From the NCBI GenBank assembly GCA_021810145.1, contig JAJZJL010000022.1, positions 1-43,699 of the forward strand: DNA of 43,699 nucleotides. The letters are read 5' to 3'. The position numbers were made by a program, and so were the translations under genes. Below are positions 8,065 through 17,435 of the stretch, piece by piece; position 1 is the first letter of the stretch; every line of letters starts with the position of its first letter. The DNA is from Planctomycetota bacterium (GTDB lineage Bacteria; Planctomycetota; Phycisphaerae; WQYP01). The notes under the pieces were generated by a model. It did not search any database, was not told the DNA's origin, and saw only the letters and a list, made by a program, of their open reading frames with translations.

Positions 8065-9111
8065 TCAGTCTGGCTCGCCGCGTTCATTGGCGGCGGTAAG
8101 GATGAATTTCTGGGTTAACCCCGACCATACCAGCAGCAGCGCAGCGGACGTGAGCATGAAAATCCAAAGCAGTTCCGGATGCAGCCATTTCTGTTGGGGG
8201 CCAATAAGCTCCGAATCACGCATGGCGCACCACAGCCCCATGCCCATGGTAACGGTTAATGCCAGCGTTCCGCAGAGCCGACCGGTAGTATTGACCCATC
8301 GGTTAAAACGCGAAAAATAACCGGCCAAGGCGATAACGCCGGCGCCTTGAGCCCCCATGACGGCCGCCACCATAACAATGTGTATCCACGGTGAGTTATC
8401 AGCGGATACAACACTGTCAACCGTGCGGCAGGTGAACAATTCAATCATGGGCAAAAACCACAAAATGGTGACGACGGCACCAAATGCCAATTGACGGGTA
8501 TTAAATAGTTCTGAATTGATCGCGGCGGGACGTATTCCCGTCAGAGCATCCAGACACACCAGGGCTAACAACGCCACAGCCGGATATTCCACCAGAATTA
8601 CCATCAGCGGCCCCTGCTGCCGGGCAATGAAATAGGTCATGATCATTACGGCAAATCCCAAGCCCACCATTAACGACGCGCGGCGTCGGCGTGATAAAAA
8701 TGGAATGGCCAGCATGGCCAGAATGCCCATGATCAGTTCAATGGCCTCAACGCTTTGCGTAGCGAACGTATGAAAAACGGGAGCATTGGTTTCATGCAAT
8801 GAATAGAATTGGGATCCGTGGCCCAAAATCAGATAGAACGGAGCAATCAACAACAAACAGGCGAATTCGGAAACAAAGACCGTGGATAATTCAAAGCGGC
8901 GGCGTGGAATAGGCCAAGGCTGTCCCGCCTGCGCCGCCGGGGCCGGCGACAATGCCGGCATTGGATCACCGCTGCCGGCCTGCGTACCGGGCAGCGATAC
9001 CGATGGCACGCCGCCGTCAGCGCCCATGACGGGATTCAGTGCGGCCCCGGCCACGCCATGCCGGCCCATGGTTTGACGATGAGGATGTGTATGCACGTTT
9101 CGCACGCTCAT
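8065..9111 (-). CDS. Polytopic membrane protein (8 TM), paralog of its upstream neighbour
   Basis: This is a 348-residue protein. The first 70 residues are Pro/Ala/Gly-rich and polar; eight hydrophobic segments follow, from FVSEFACLLLIAPFYLILG to LLWIFMLTSAALLLVWSGL. The last segment, LLVWSGLTQKFI, matches VILTWAGLTHQFC in the protein coded at 9270-10370, and the number and spacing of helices agree, so the two are paralogs. Neither carries a motif I can tie to a transporter or enzyme family. A real terminator separates the pair, so each may have its own promoter. Confidence 0.75.
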   Translation of the reverse strand: MSVRNVHTHPHRQTMGRHGVAGAALNPVMGADGGVPSVSLPGTQAGSGDPMPALSPAPAAQAGQPWPIPRRRFELSTVFVSEFACLLLIAPFYLILGHGSQFYSLHETNAPVFHTFATQSVEAIELIMGILAMLAIPFLSRRRRASLMVGLGFAVMIMTYFIARQQGPLMVILVEYPAVALLALVCLDALTGIRPAAINSELFNTRQLAFGAVVTILWFLPMIELFTCRTVDSVVSADNSPWIHIVMVAAVMGAQGAGVIALAGYFSRFNRWVNTTGRLCGTLALTVTMGMGLWCAMRDSELIGPQQKWLHPELLWIFMLTSAALLLVWSGLTQKFILTAANERGEPD

Positions 9112-9210
9112 TTAATCCATTCATTCAGGCCCGTTACGCCATCACCTGATTATATCCGCATATAGACCATACCGTCCAAACAGTTTTCCAAATCCACTTC
9201 CCCGGCACCA

Positions 9211-9242
9211 AAGAAAAAAGCCGACCTTACGCAGGTCGGCTT
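9211..9242 (-). terminator. Rho-independent terminator after the second 8-TM gene
   Basis: Read on the minus strand, the stem AAGCCGACC / GGTCGGCTT (9 bp, loop TGCGTAA) is followed at once by TTTTCTTT. It lies 28 bases downstream of the stop codon of the gene at 9270-10370, the expected place. Confidence 0.88.
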
Positions 9243-9269
9243 GGCACTCACAGCGGTGTTTGCCCGGCG

Positions 9270-10370
9270 TTAGGCCTGAACAGGCGCTGCCACGGGCGAC
9301 GCCGGTGCCAACTGGTCATCACCATTGATTGCCTTGCGGCAGAACTGGTGGGTTAAACCAGCCCAAGTCAGGATCACGCAAGCGGTGATCAACATGAACA
9401 GCCACATGACACCCACGCCAAACCAGCCTTTGGTCATCGCCGGACCGGCCATGACATGGGAGATTGAAACTGCGGCCGCAAAGCCTACGGAACTGATCAA
9501 GAGGAAGGCCACGAGCGTTATTCCCCGGGTAATCCGGTTGATCGTCAGAGAGAATTTGCCTTGTGAATCGGATATCGCCACGACACCGGCCAGGAGCGCA
9601 CAGATACCGCCTGCGGCAAAGGCGCCACGGAGCAACGAACCACCCATGGCGTTGAATATTTGGGCAAATGCGGGATCCGAGACGGATTCAAGCGCGGGCA
9701 AAACCCACATGACAATCGCCGCAATTGAGAACATAAACTGCCAGGTGCTTAATGATTCAGACTTGGGAGCCAATGTTCGGGCCTGTAAAACGGCGGATAA
9801 GGCCGCGAGCGAAAGCAGACCGGCAATCGGCAAGAGCACGAGATTAATACCGATAAGCTTCTGCTGGAGCATGGCCAGAATCAGCAGGATTGTCAAACTC
9901 GCACTGATGTTGAGCATGAAGCGGCCACGGGCATCACCGCGGAACAGCGGAATCAAAATCAATCCGGCAATGGCACCGGCGATTTCAGCGAATTTCAAGG
10001 CACCGGGCAGTGCGCCAGCCAGAGATCCGGCCTTCAAGCCCGTCCACCATCCGGTTTCCCCCAACTGATGCGGCATAAATATCGTCGCGGCCAGGAGCAG
10101 CACACATGCCGCCTGCGCGGCAATGACGCTGGCCCACGATACCCATTGCGGCATGACAACAGTCGCTTGCGGCTGCGAAGCACCGGGGGTCGGAATCGGC
10201 GGCACCGCGGACGTGGATGCCGTCGGCGCTGTTGACTCGGAACCTGATTCCGCAAAATTCACCGTTAACTTTGCCGCTGCGGTGCCTTGCGTGTCCGACA
10301 TCGGCACAACCGGTGGAACAGCCGAAGCGGGCCGATCCGTTTCACTGGTTTTGGTTGATTTGGTTACCAT
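9270..10370 (-). CDS. Polytopic membrane protein (8 TM), Pro/Thr/Ala-rich N-terminus
   Basis: The product is 366 residues. The first 90 are rich in Thr, Ser, Pro and Ala and polar (cytoplasmic or disordered). Eight hydrophobic segments follow, including VSWASVIAAQAACVLLLAAT, AEIAGAIAGLILIPLF and VGVMWLFMLITACVILTWAG. It is paralogous to the product of 8065-9111 by topology and by the conserved last helix. It ends at a good terminator. No known family is recognised; a role as a transporter, sensor or structural membrane protein cannot be told apart. Confidence 0.75.
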   Translation of the reverse strand: MVTKSTKTSETDRPASAVPPVVPMSDTQGTAAAKLTVNFAESGSESTAPTASTSAVPPIPTPGASQPQATVVMPQWVSWASVIAAQAACVLLLAATIFMPHQLGETGWWTGLKAGSLAGALPGALKFAEIAGAIAGLILIPLFRGDARGRFMLNISASLTILLILAMLQQKLIGINLVLLPIAGLLSLAALSAVLQARTLAPKSESLSTWQFMFSIAAIVMWVLPALESVSDPAFAQIFNAMGGSLLRGAFAAGGICALLAGVVAISDSQGKFSLTINRITRGITLVAFLLISSVGFAAAVSISHVMAGPAMTKGWFGVGVMWLFMLITACVILTWAGLTHQFCRKAINGDDQLAPASPVAAPVQA

Positions 10371-10651
10371 AGAAGAACCCCTGCATAAACACGGACAATC
10401 CGAGGAAACAACAACATCCGTCGCCAGTTCCTCTTAACCCCGGCGTGGACACCCATTTCTATCGGCTTACAGGCGCGGATTCTTCATCGATAAAACCATG
10501 ATTATTGGCGATTCCAATAATAGTTGGCTTTTTCAGATATGGTCATGATACAGGCGGAAAAAGCGTCCGAATTTACGGGAATTTTATACGACTGGTTATG
10601 TGCCTGCGATGGTCGTACGGCGAGGGTAGCGGAAGCGGAAAAGCGATGCTT

Positions 10652-11374
10652 TTACTCTTCAAACAGGGCATTGGAATAGACATTCTGCACATCGTCGTTT
10701 TCTTCCAGTGCCTCTATGAGGGCCTGGACTTTCTGGGCATGTTCACCGCTGACACTGATGGTCTGGCTGGGGATCATGGTGAGTTCCGCGGAGGCCATCG
10801 GAATCTTCATTTCCAGAAGACTCTTGCGCACTTTTTCAAAGTCCACCATTGCCGTTAGTACCGTGTACCCCTCTTCCGAAGACTGCACATCTTGTGCGCC
10901 GGCTTCCAGAGCCAGTTCAATAAGTTTGTCTTCCTCTATGGCCTGGCGCTCAACCGCTATAACGCCCTGGCTGGTGAACATCCAGCCCACTGAATTGGCC
11001 GCACCCACCGCCCCGCCGTTACGGTCAAAAATGACCCGGATTTCTCCGGCGGTACGGTTACGATTGTCGGTTAGCGCGTCGACCAGAATCGCCACGCCGC
11101 CGGGGGCATAACCCTCGTACAGCACCGGTTCATAATTATCCGCACCGAGTTCACCGGTTCCGCGCTTAACGGCCTTTTCGATGGTTTCGTTGGGCATGTT
11201 GGCGGCACGAGCTTTATCAATGGCATAGCGCAAAGCCAGATTGTCATCCGGATTTCCCCCGCGCTTGGCGGCAATAATAATCAGCCGCGCCAGCTTGCTC
11301 CAGACCTTGCCGCGCCGGGCATCGACAACCGCTTTTTTATGTTTGATGGATTTCCAATGGGAATGTCCCGCCAT
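10652..11374 (-). CDS. yebC: YebC/PmpR-family protein (translation factor or regulator)
   Basis: The ATG at 11374 is chosen because AAGGAAG precedes it and the product starts with the family's MAGHSHWKSIKHKK. The product is 240 residues, the usual length. Other family hallmarks are ARLIIIAAKRGGNPDDNLALRYAIDKARAANMPNETIEKAVKRG, then YEGYAPGGVAILVDALTDNRNRTAGEIRVIFDRNGG and a C-terminal acidic end. YebC proteins are described as DNA-binding regulators and, more recently, as factors that relieve ribosome stalling. The gene is divergent from the biosynthetic operon at 11864. Confidence 0.96.
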   Translation of the reverse strand: MAGHSHWKSIKHKKAVVDARRGKVWSKLARLIIIAAKRGGNPDDNLALRYAIDKARAANMPNETIEKAVKRGTGELGADNYEPVLYEGYAPGGVAILVDALTDNRNRTAGEIRVIFDRNGGAVGAANSVGWMFTSQGVIAVERQAIEEDKLIELALEAGAQDVQSSEEGYTVLTAMVDFEKVRKSLLEMKIPMASAELTMIPSQTISVSGEHAQKVQALIEALEENDDVQNVYSNALFEE

Positions 11375-11863
11375 GCTTGTAACTTCCTTTTTTTTCCGTC
11401 CGCTCGACTTATCCAAAGTGTATCATAACCGCCGGACCAGTCTAACCGCCAGACATATTGCCACTTGCACCGAGAGCGGCAGCGGTGTTATCCAGCCGAA
11501 CACCAGCCGGGATCTTGTCACGGATTAAACCAATCAGGACAGAGTAAGGTCGCGCGAAAATATCGACTTCGACCCGGGCATTTCCATCAACACTTTAGCA
11601 ACTTAACAGGGGCCGCTTACCGTGGTCATGCAACAGCTTAAAACCGCGGTGGCGGGCTCTGGAACTTTTTTATCTATTGAGCTAAGTTGATATTCCCCCC
11701 CCTTCTGCCCTACACTATAACTGGATTTTGGAACGCACGCGGTAAATTGGGCTTTACGCCGGTTTGCCGAAGAGGTAAATACTTTTTTCCCAGGATGTCT
11801 TGACAGCCATAACAGCTGGGCGGGAACTCGAAAGCCGTACTGTCTTTTAGAGGAACTTTGATA
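11375..11863. other. Divergent promoter region between yebC and the seven-gene operon
   Basis: These 489 bp hold no convincing gene. A sigma70-like promoter for the plus strand is listed separately. A run of eight C residues lies in its spacer. The promoter of yebC must lie in the left part but I could not pick a convincing one. Confidence 0.5.
11687..11716 (+). promoter_or_regulatory. Candidate sigma70-type promoter of the seven-gene operon
   Basis: TTGATA (11687-11692), an 18-bp spacer and TACACT (11711-11716) precede the HAD gene by about 150 bases. The spacer contains an unusual C8 tract. It was chosen by eye only; TATAAC slightly downstream is an alternative -10. Confidence 0.35.
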
Positions 11864-12556
11864 GTGAAAGCCGCTACTTTACCCCAACCGCACGCCATGC
11901 AGGTGTGGTTTGATTTTGACGGGACCATTTCCCGCCAGGACGTGCTGGATGAATTAGTCAACCGATTTTCACGCAATGAGTCCTGGAAACTCGTTGAAGA
12001 ACGATGGAAGGCGGGCTTAATCGGATCGGAAGCGTGCTTGCGTGAAGAAATTTCGCTTTTAGATGTTTCAGATGATGATCTTTACGCTTTTGTCGATCAA
12101 GTGGAAATTGACACAGGATTTATCCCATTGATTGAACTGCTGCGGCAGAATAATGTTCCATTTGCGATTCTCAGCGACGGCATTGAAAAAATCATTCGCC
12201 GTATTCTCAGCCGCTTCAATGCCGGAGACATTGTCATTCGAGCCAATCGCATGGCCCGACGAGCGCAACAGCTCAACCTGGTCTGTCCGCACCGGCAGGA
12301 ATTTTGTTTATCCGCGGCGGCGCATTGCAAGTGCAGCAGCGCCAAAAATCTGCATACAGATCAACGGAAGACCGTTTATATCGGGGATGGCCGAAGTGAT
12401 GTGTGTCCGGCACGGCAGGCCGATATCGTGTTTGCCAAGGGCGTGCTGGCAAATGAATTGGCAGCCCGGCAACATGCCTATATCCCATATGCCAGTCTGC
12501 ACGAAATTGCCGCGGCCATGAACCGTGCCTGGACCTCACAGGTGGCAGCGGGTTAA
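11864..12556 (+). CDS. HAD-superfamily phosphatase, MtnX/SerB-like
   Basis: The GTG at 11864 is preferred (AGAGGA upstream); TTG at 11858 or ATG at 11897 are possible. The product is about 230 residues. The four HAD motifs are visible: VWFDFDGTIS (nucleophile Asp in DFDGT), FAILSDG (motif II Ser), a Lys in CKCSSAKN, and VYIGDGRSD (motif IV acidic pair). The helical cap between motifs I and II (LDELVNRFSRNESWK, VEERWKAGLIGSEA) resembles type IB phosphatases such as MtnX and phosphoserine phosphatase. It would remove a phosphate from a small metabolite. It is the first gene of the operon, 34 bases before the deacylase gene, so it probably works on an intermediate of the same pathway rather than in general methionine salvage. 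Confidence 0.82.
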   Translation: MKAATLPQPHAMQVWFDFDGTISRQDVLDELVNRFSRNESWKLVEERWKAGLIGSEACLREEISLLDVSDDDLYAFVDQVEIDTGFIPLIELLRQNNVPFAILSDGIEKIIRRILSRFNAGDIVIRANRMARRAQQLNLVCPHRQEFCLSAAAHCKCSSAKNLHTDQRKTVYIGDGRSDVCPARQADIVFAKGVLANELAARQHAYIPYASLHEIAAAMNRAWTSQVAAG

Positions 12557-12590
12557 CCGGCGTTGACCGGCCTGAGAGAACGCGACCAAT

Positions 12591-13922
12591 ATGTCAGAAA
12601 TTACTGAAATTTCCTCGATAAACCCTGCATTCCCAGTTTCAGCATCGGCGTGTATACACCGCGAGGTAAGCACGCTTCTGAACCAGCGCCGGCAGGACAC
12701 CGAACAATTGCTGGCGAGATTGCTGCAAATTCCATCCACCAGCGGCAACGAACGCGAACTGGTCATGTTTTTAGCGCAATGGGCCGGTCAGAACGGCTTT
12801 GAAGCCGATCTTTTTGAAACAACTGAAAGCCAGCTTCAGGCTTACCCGCAAGTGAAGTTACCGCACATTCCACTGGCTGGCCGTCCAACATTGGTCATTA
12901 AATTACCGGGCCGGGCGACAGGCCCGAGCCTGATGTTTAACGGGCACAGCGATGTCATTGCCCCGGGTGATGCAAAGCGCTGGACACATGGCCCGTGGTC
13001 GGGAGATATTTCCGACGGGCGGATTTACGGGCGCGGCGCCTGCGATGTGAAAGGCGCTGTGGCCAGTGCGCTGGCGGCGATGGTGGCGATTAAAAGAAAA
13101 TATCCTGATGGCTTACCCGGCGATGTGATGGTGGAAATTGTACCCGGAGAAGAAGATTGCGTGGGATTGGGTACGCTGACAAGCCACCAGCGTGGCTACC
13201 ATCCCGATGCACTGATTGTGCTGGAACCCACGGAAGGACAGCCGCGGCTGGCATCCCGCGGCGGTGCGCGATTCAGCGTACGCGTGCGGGGCAAGGCGGT
13301 GCATGGCACAGTTAAGTGGCTGGGGCAGGATGCCATTATCGCCATGCGGGCGGTGCTGGAAAATCTGGAACAATTGGAAAAGGAATTTGCAACGCCAAAC
13401 CCCAACGCGTTATTTGCCAATTATCCGATCATGCGGCCTATTACGGTGGATCGCGTGGAAGCAGCCAATTGGCAGGGTGCGACCTGCGATCTGGCCACGT
13501 GCCAGGGGTATCTGGAACTGCTGCCGGCGGACGATCTGGCGGATTGGAAAAAGCGGCTGCAAGATCGACTCGTGGCGCTGCATCAGATGGGGAAAGGGGC
13601 CGGGTGCAAACTGGAAATCGAATTTTCCGAGGAATATGGCGGCCATGAACTTTCCGCACAGCACCCGCTGGCGCAAAGCGCATGCAATGCCATGGTATCG
13701 GCCGGTCTGGCAGCGCAGAGCGTGGGCTGGTCAGGTTTTAACGCGGGATGTGAAGCGGCTTTGCGATGGAGTATGAATCGAACGCCCACACTGGTATGGG
13801 GCCCCGGCAGCCTGGCGCAAGCCCATGGCGTTGATGAATATGTGGAACTTCAATCTGTACATGAAACCGCCCTGGCTTTGGCGCTATGTGCGATACATTG
13901 GACAACTTTACCGGTAAAATAG
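12591..13922 (+). CDS. M20-family metallohydrolase (ArgE/DapE-like deacylase or peptidase)
   Basis: The product is 443 residues. The zinc-site motifs are present: LMFNGHSDVI (first His and following Asp), IYGRGACDVKGA (bridging Asp) and EIVPGEEDC (catalytic Glu pair). The central dimerisation domain begins near GARFSVRVRGKAVHGTVKW with the conserved His. A late region, GFNAGCEAALRW ... WGPGSLAQAHGVDEYVEL, supplies the last ligand His. Family members hydrolyse N-acyl amino acids or small peptides. The gene lies 4 bases before the aminotransferase gene, so both are probably translated together; the enzyme may remove a protecting acyl group from an amino compound made here. Substrate unknown. 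Confidence 0.9.
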   Translation: MSEITEISSINPAFPVSASACIHREVSTLLNQRRQDTEQLLARLLQIPSTSGNERELVMFLAQWAGQNGFEADLFETTESQLQAYPQVKLPHIPLAGRPTLVIKLPGRATGPSLMFNGHSDVIAPGDAKRWTHGPWSGDISDGRIYGRGACDVKGAVASALAAMVAIKRKYPDGLPGDVMVEIVPGEEDCVGLGTLTSHQRGYHPDALIVLEPTEGQPRLASRGGARFSVRVRGKAVHGTVKWLGQDAIIAMRAVLENLEQLEKEFATPNPNALFANYPIMRPITVDRVEAANWQGATCDLATCQGYLELLPADDLADWKKRLQDRLVALHQMGKGAGCKLEIEFSEEYGGHELSAQHPLAQSACNAMVSAGLAAQSVGWSGFNAGCEAALRWSMNRTPTLVWGPGSLAQAHGVDEYVELQSVHETALALALCAIHWTTLPVK

Positions 13923-13926
13923 AATT

Positions 13927-15282
13927 ATGACACAAACAATGGTACATCAATTGGGTCTGACCGATCTGCATGCCACAGGTCAAAGCCAGCAATGGTTTGC
14001 CCGTGCCAAACAGGTGCTGGCGGGCGGAATCAGCAGTTCGGCGCGGGCTTCCACAACCGGGCCGTTGCCATATCCGCTGTATATTGCGCGCGGAGAGAAA
14101 TCACGGGTCTGGGATGTGGACGGCCATGAATTCATCGATTATCTGCTGAGTTACGGCAGCGCGATTCTCGGCCATGCCGACAGCGGTCTTGTGGCGATGG
14201 TGCAGCAACAGCTCTCCCGGGGCACGATGTTCGGCACATGCAACACGGTGGAAGTGGAACTGGCGGAACAGATCTGCTCCATGGTACCGGGCGCGGAACT
14301 GGTGCGCTATGCCAATTCGGGTTCGGAAGCCATCAGCGGGGCCATACGCGCGGCACGCGGTTTTACGGGCCGCAATCGAATTTTAAAATTTGAAGGGCAT
14401 TATCACGGTTGGGTGGATGTGCTGGCGATCAGTAATCGGCCGACATCCGCTGATGCCGGTCCACTGGATCATCCGCACAGCAGCCCCCATTCGCGCGGCA
14501 TCCCCGGGGGCGTGAGTGAAGATGTTATTATTGCCCCATGGAATCACAAACCGCTGATCGAACATTTGCTTAATGAGCATGGCACAGAACTGGCGGCCAT
14601 TATTTTAGAACCGATTGTCGCGAATAATGCCTGCATTATGCCGGAAGAGGGAATGCTTGCATGGTTGCGGGAGCAATGCGACAAACGCGGCATTATGCTG
14701 ATCTACGATGAAATTGTCACAGGTTTTCGACTGGCGCGCGGCGGAGCGGCGGAATATTTCGGCGTAACACCTGATTTGAATATTTTCAGCAAGGCCATCG
14801 GCGGCGGATTTCCCATCAGCGCTTTTGCGGGTCGCCGGGCGATTATGGAACAAGTGGGATCCAATATTATCAAACATGGCGGCACCTATAACGGCAATCC
14901 TTTGTGTTCCGCGGCGGCACTGTATACACTGCGCAAATTAAATGAGCCGGGCACACTGGAGCATATCCACAGCCACGGACGGGCCTGTATGGAAGCGATC
15001 CGGCGGGCGGCAGCCGATGCGGGCATTGCGTGCGTGGTGCAGGGCGTCGGCAGCATGTTTCAGGTGATTTTTAATGACAATGGCCAGCCATTGAAGCATT
15101 ACCGCGACCTGCTGAATGTCAACACCCAGCGCTATGCCGCATTTCGCCAGTCGCTGCTGATGCAGGGTGTGCATATAAACAGTTCCGGATCGGCCTGCTG
15201 GTTTATCAGCGCGGCGCACAGTGCCGAGGATTTGGATGTAACAACGCAGGCCATTGATCAGGCGATGAAAGCCGTGCGGTAA
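13927..15282 (+). CDS. Class III PLP aminotransferase, glutamate-1-semialdehyde aminomutase-like
   Basis: The product is 451 residues. HemL-like features are QVLAGGISSSAR near the N-terminus, MVPGAELVRYANSGSEA, FEGHYHGWVDVL, LIYDEIVTGFRLARGG and FSKAIGGGFPISAFAGRR, where the Lys of FSKAIGG should bind PLP, and HGGTYNGNPL. It is unlikely to be the haem-pathway enzyme itself: it lies in an operon with a ligase, a deacylase and export proteins, and the substrate loop (ISSSARASTTGPLPYPLYI) departs from HemL. It should move an amino group within, or onto, a small acid or ketone in this pathway. Confidence 0.88.
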   Translation: MTQTMVHQLGLTDLHATGQSQQWFARAKQVLAGGISSSARASTTGPLPYPLYIARGEKSRVWDVDGHEFIDYLLSYGSAILGHADSGLVAMVQQQLSRGTMFGTCNTVEVELAEQICSMVPGAELVRYANSGSEAISGAIRAARGFTGRNRILKFEGHYHGWVDVLAISNRPTSADAGPLDHPHSSPHSRGIPGGVSEDVIIAPWNHKPLIEHLLNEHGTELAAIILEPIVANNACIMPEEGMLAWLREQCDKRGIMLIYDEIVTGFRLARGGAAEYFGVTPDLNIFSKAIGGGFPISAFAGRRAIMEQVGSNIIKHGGTYNGNPLCSAAALYTLRKLNEPGTLEHIHSHGRACMEAIRRAAADAGIACVVQGVGSMFQVIFNDNGQPLKHYRDLLNVNTQRYAAFRQSLLMQGVHINSSGSACWFISAAHSAEDLDVTTQAIDQAMKAVR

Positions 15283-15301
15283 ACAGGAATGCTCCCGGCC
15301 G

Positions 15302-16711
15302 TTGATTCCGGCAGACGGTAACGTGAAAGGATGGGCCCTTAATTTGAATCTGGTAGACTATTTTGCGGATAAGATCAGCCCGGCAGGCGTGGCGAAACTC
15401 TATCAGTTATCGCCGCAATGGGCCATTACAAAGCTCCGCGAACACCGGTTCCGGCAGGTTGTACAATACGTTGGTCGGCACAGTGAGTTTTATCGTACGG
15501 CGTTCCGGCAACGGGGCATCGATCCGCGAATGGTTCGGACACCGGCTGACCTTGGCGATTTTTATACCACGCCCGATGATATTGTGGCCAATCCCAAGGC
15601 GTTTATCTGCCAGACTCCGAATATTGTGTTTGAATCATCCGGCACCAGCGGAAAAAACAAGCAGATTTATTACAGCCAGAGGGAACTGAGGCAAATAGGG
15701 CAAATTGACGCGGCGGGCCTGCAGCTTATGGGAATGGAAAGCACGGATCGCGTGGCCAACGGGTTTGATTTTTCCATGTGGATTCCCGGCATGCTGGTGC
15801 ATAACGCGCTGATGGCGGCAAATACCTTCTGCATGGCATTTGGCAAAGTGGATCCGCTGGAGGTTTACCGCCGGCTCAAGCAATATCAGTTCAACGTGAT
15901 TATGGGTGAACCCACCTGGCTGATTCGCCTGACGGAACTGGCGGAAGAACACGGCAGCGTGCCGTTAAAACTCCTGATTGGCGGTGCCGAAGAAATGCCG
16001 CGCGAAGCCATTGGATGGATGAACCGGGTTTGGCAGGGTGCCAAAGTGCGCATGTGCTATGGCAGCGTGGAACTCGGCGGCGGGCTGGGGTACCAGCCAT
16101 GCGACCAACCGGATGTCTATCATGTGGATGACACGGATTTTTATCCGGAAATCATCGAACCGGATGGCGATGGACTGGGTGAACTGGTGTTCACAACCTT
16201 GCGCCGTACGGTTATGCCGCTGCTGCGCTACCGCACGCGCGATGTAACGCGGCTGATTCCGGAGCCATGCCCCTGCGGCCTGCGCGGCATGCGCATGGCC
16301 CGCCTGCGTGGCCGGAGAGATGAATTGATTGTCGCCAGCGGCGGAAATTTGTACCCGCTGATGTTTGAAAATATTCTGCGGCCAATACCGGAATTGACGC
16401 ATGACTGGCAGGTGCAGTTCAAGCTTGAAGCCTTGCGCGAGATCATGGAAATGCATGTGGAATGCGCGGGTATTGACGAATCCGCGCTGCAAAGGGAAAT
16501 TCAACAGCAGATCCGGCTGCAGTATCCCGACTTGATGAAAAATCTGGATATTGGCATATTTGATATGCGGATTGTCGTACACCCGCCCGGTTTTCTGCGC
16601 AGTGATCGCAAGCTCAAACGGATGGTGGACCATCGCTACGAGCAGGACAACGCCGCGACCGGACCGCAGAGCGCCGCGGCGGGCAGCAAGGAGGCAGCCC
16701 ATGTCGGATAG
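15302..16711 (+). CDS. PaaK-like AMP-forming ligase (phenylacetate-CoA ligase family)
   Basis: The product is up to 469 residues. TTG at 15302 opens the longest frame; GTG at 15323 is an equally possible start and no strong ribosome-binding site decides. The adenylation P-loop FESSGTSGKNKQIYYS, then CYGSVELGGGLGY, LLRYRTRDVTRLI with the Cys-x-Cys part EPCPCGLRGMRMARLRGRRDE, and VASGGNLYPLMFENIL are typical of PaaK/CapK-type enzymes. These activate a carboxylic acid with ATP and pass it to CoA or another acceptor. No carrier-protein gene is nearby. It overlaps the next gene by 11 bases, so translation is coupled. Confidence 0.85.
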   Translation: MIPADGNVKGWALNLNLVDYFADKISPAGVAKLYQLSPQWAITKLREHRFRQVVQYVGRHSEFYRTAFRQRGIDPRMVRTPADLGDFYTTPDDIVANPKAFICQTPNIVFESSGTSGKNKQIYYSQRELRQIGQIDAAGLQLMGMESTDRVANGFDFSMWIPGMLVHNALMAANTFCMAFGKVDPLEVYRRLKQYQFNVIMGEPTWLIRLTELAEEHGSVPLKLLIGGAEEMPREAIGWMNRVWQGAKVRMCYGSVELGGGLGYQPCDQPDVYHVDDTDFYPEIIEPDGDGLGELVFTTLRRTVMPLLRYRTRDVTRLIPEPCPCGLRGMRMARLRGRRDELIVASGGNLYPLMFENILRPIPELTHDWQVQFKLEALREIMEMHVECAGIDESALQREIQQQIRLQYPDLMKNLDIGIFDMRIVVHPPGFLRSDRKLKRMVDHRYEQDNAATGPQSAAAGSKEAAHVG

Positions 16712-17435
16712 AACACAACGCACGTTACTGGTTGTCGGCGACAGCATCAGCCTGGGAATAGCGGAAATCCGCGGAACCGAGGTAACCGGCAGAGTCCGGC
16801 GCAGTTATCTGGATATTCTGCGCGCGGAACTTACCGACTTAAACTTCATTGTGGACGCCGACATTCACCGCACCACGGCGGACGCGGTGGATCTTATTGA
16901 TCCGCTGCTGCATGGACATCCCGCCGATGCGGTGCTGGTGATGCTGGGCGGCAATGATGTAGATTTGCTGTGGAAGCGGTTTGTGATCAGCAACGGCAAA
17001 ATCATACAGAATCGCATTCGCGTGGATCGTTACGCGGCCAACCTGACACGAATTGCCCGGAAAATTATTGCCGCCGGTTCGCGACCAATTCTTACCGACA
17101 TGCCCAACCATTCACTGGACATCCGGGGCCGGTTTTTATCACAATTAAGCGGCAAGGATGTCAGTGCCATGATTCAGGCCAACGGCGGGCAGCCGGTTTC
17201 GGATCAGGGGCTGGAGGTATATCGGGAGGCCGCGGCCAGGGCGGCGGAGGAAGTGGGCTGTCCGTTTGTGCGGTATGGCACGGCCTTAAGTCATTTGCCG
17301 CTGGAGAGTGTCTCCGGGCCCGATGGCGTGCATCCCAATGATTACGCGCACGAAATCATAGCCAGAGAATTAAAACCGGTCATTGAATCGGTGCTCGACC
17401 GATGCCGCACCGCGGAGATCGGATCCAAGCCGTGA
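16701..17435 (+). CDS. SGNH/GDSL-type hydrolase
   Basis: The ATG at 16701 has AAGGAGG just upstream; it lies inside the end of the ligase gene. The product is 244 residues. Block I is LVVGDSISLG (nucleophile Ser), block III is MLGGNDVDLLW (Gly and Asn) and block V is GPDGVHPNDYAHEIIA (Asp and His), so the catalytic set is complete. There is no signal peptide, so it acts in the cytoplasm. Family members hydrolyse or transfer acyl groups; here it could cut, or catalyse transfer of, the acyl group activated by the ligase. The end overlaps the next start by 4 bases (GTGA). Confidence 0.88.
   Translation: MSDRTQRTLLVVGDSISLGIAEIRGTEVTGRVRRSYLDILRAELTDLNFIVDADIHRTTADAVDLIDPLLHGHPADAVLVMLGGNDVDLLWKRFVISNGKIIQNRIRVDRYAANLTRIARKIIAAGSRPILTDMPNHSLDIRGRFLSQLSGKDVSAMIQANGGQPVSDQGLEVYREAAARAAEEVGCPFVRYGTALSHLPLESVSGPDGVHPNDYAHEIIARELKPVIESVLDRCRTAEIGSKP

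Noticed and set aside
10501-10521. ATTATTGG-CGATT-CCAATAAT hairpin as yebC terminator
   Set aside because: The AT-rich stem is weak, about 130 bases from the stop codon, and the T-tract on the minus strand is poor.
13216-13776. 186-codon plus-strand frame inside the M20 gene
   Set aside because: Trp-rich, out-of-frame product of a well-supported gene.
15965-16747. 260-codon minus-strand frame
   Set aside because: It runs antisense through the PaaK-like and SGNH genes, which have complete motifs.
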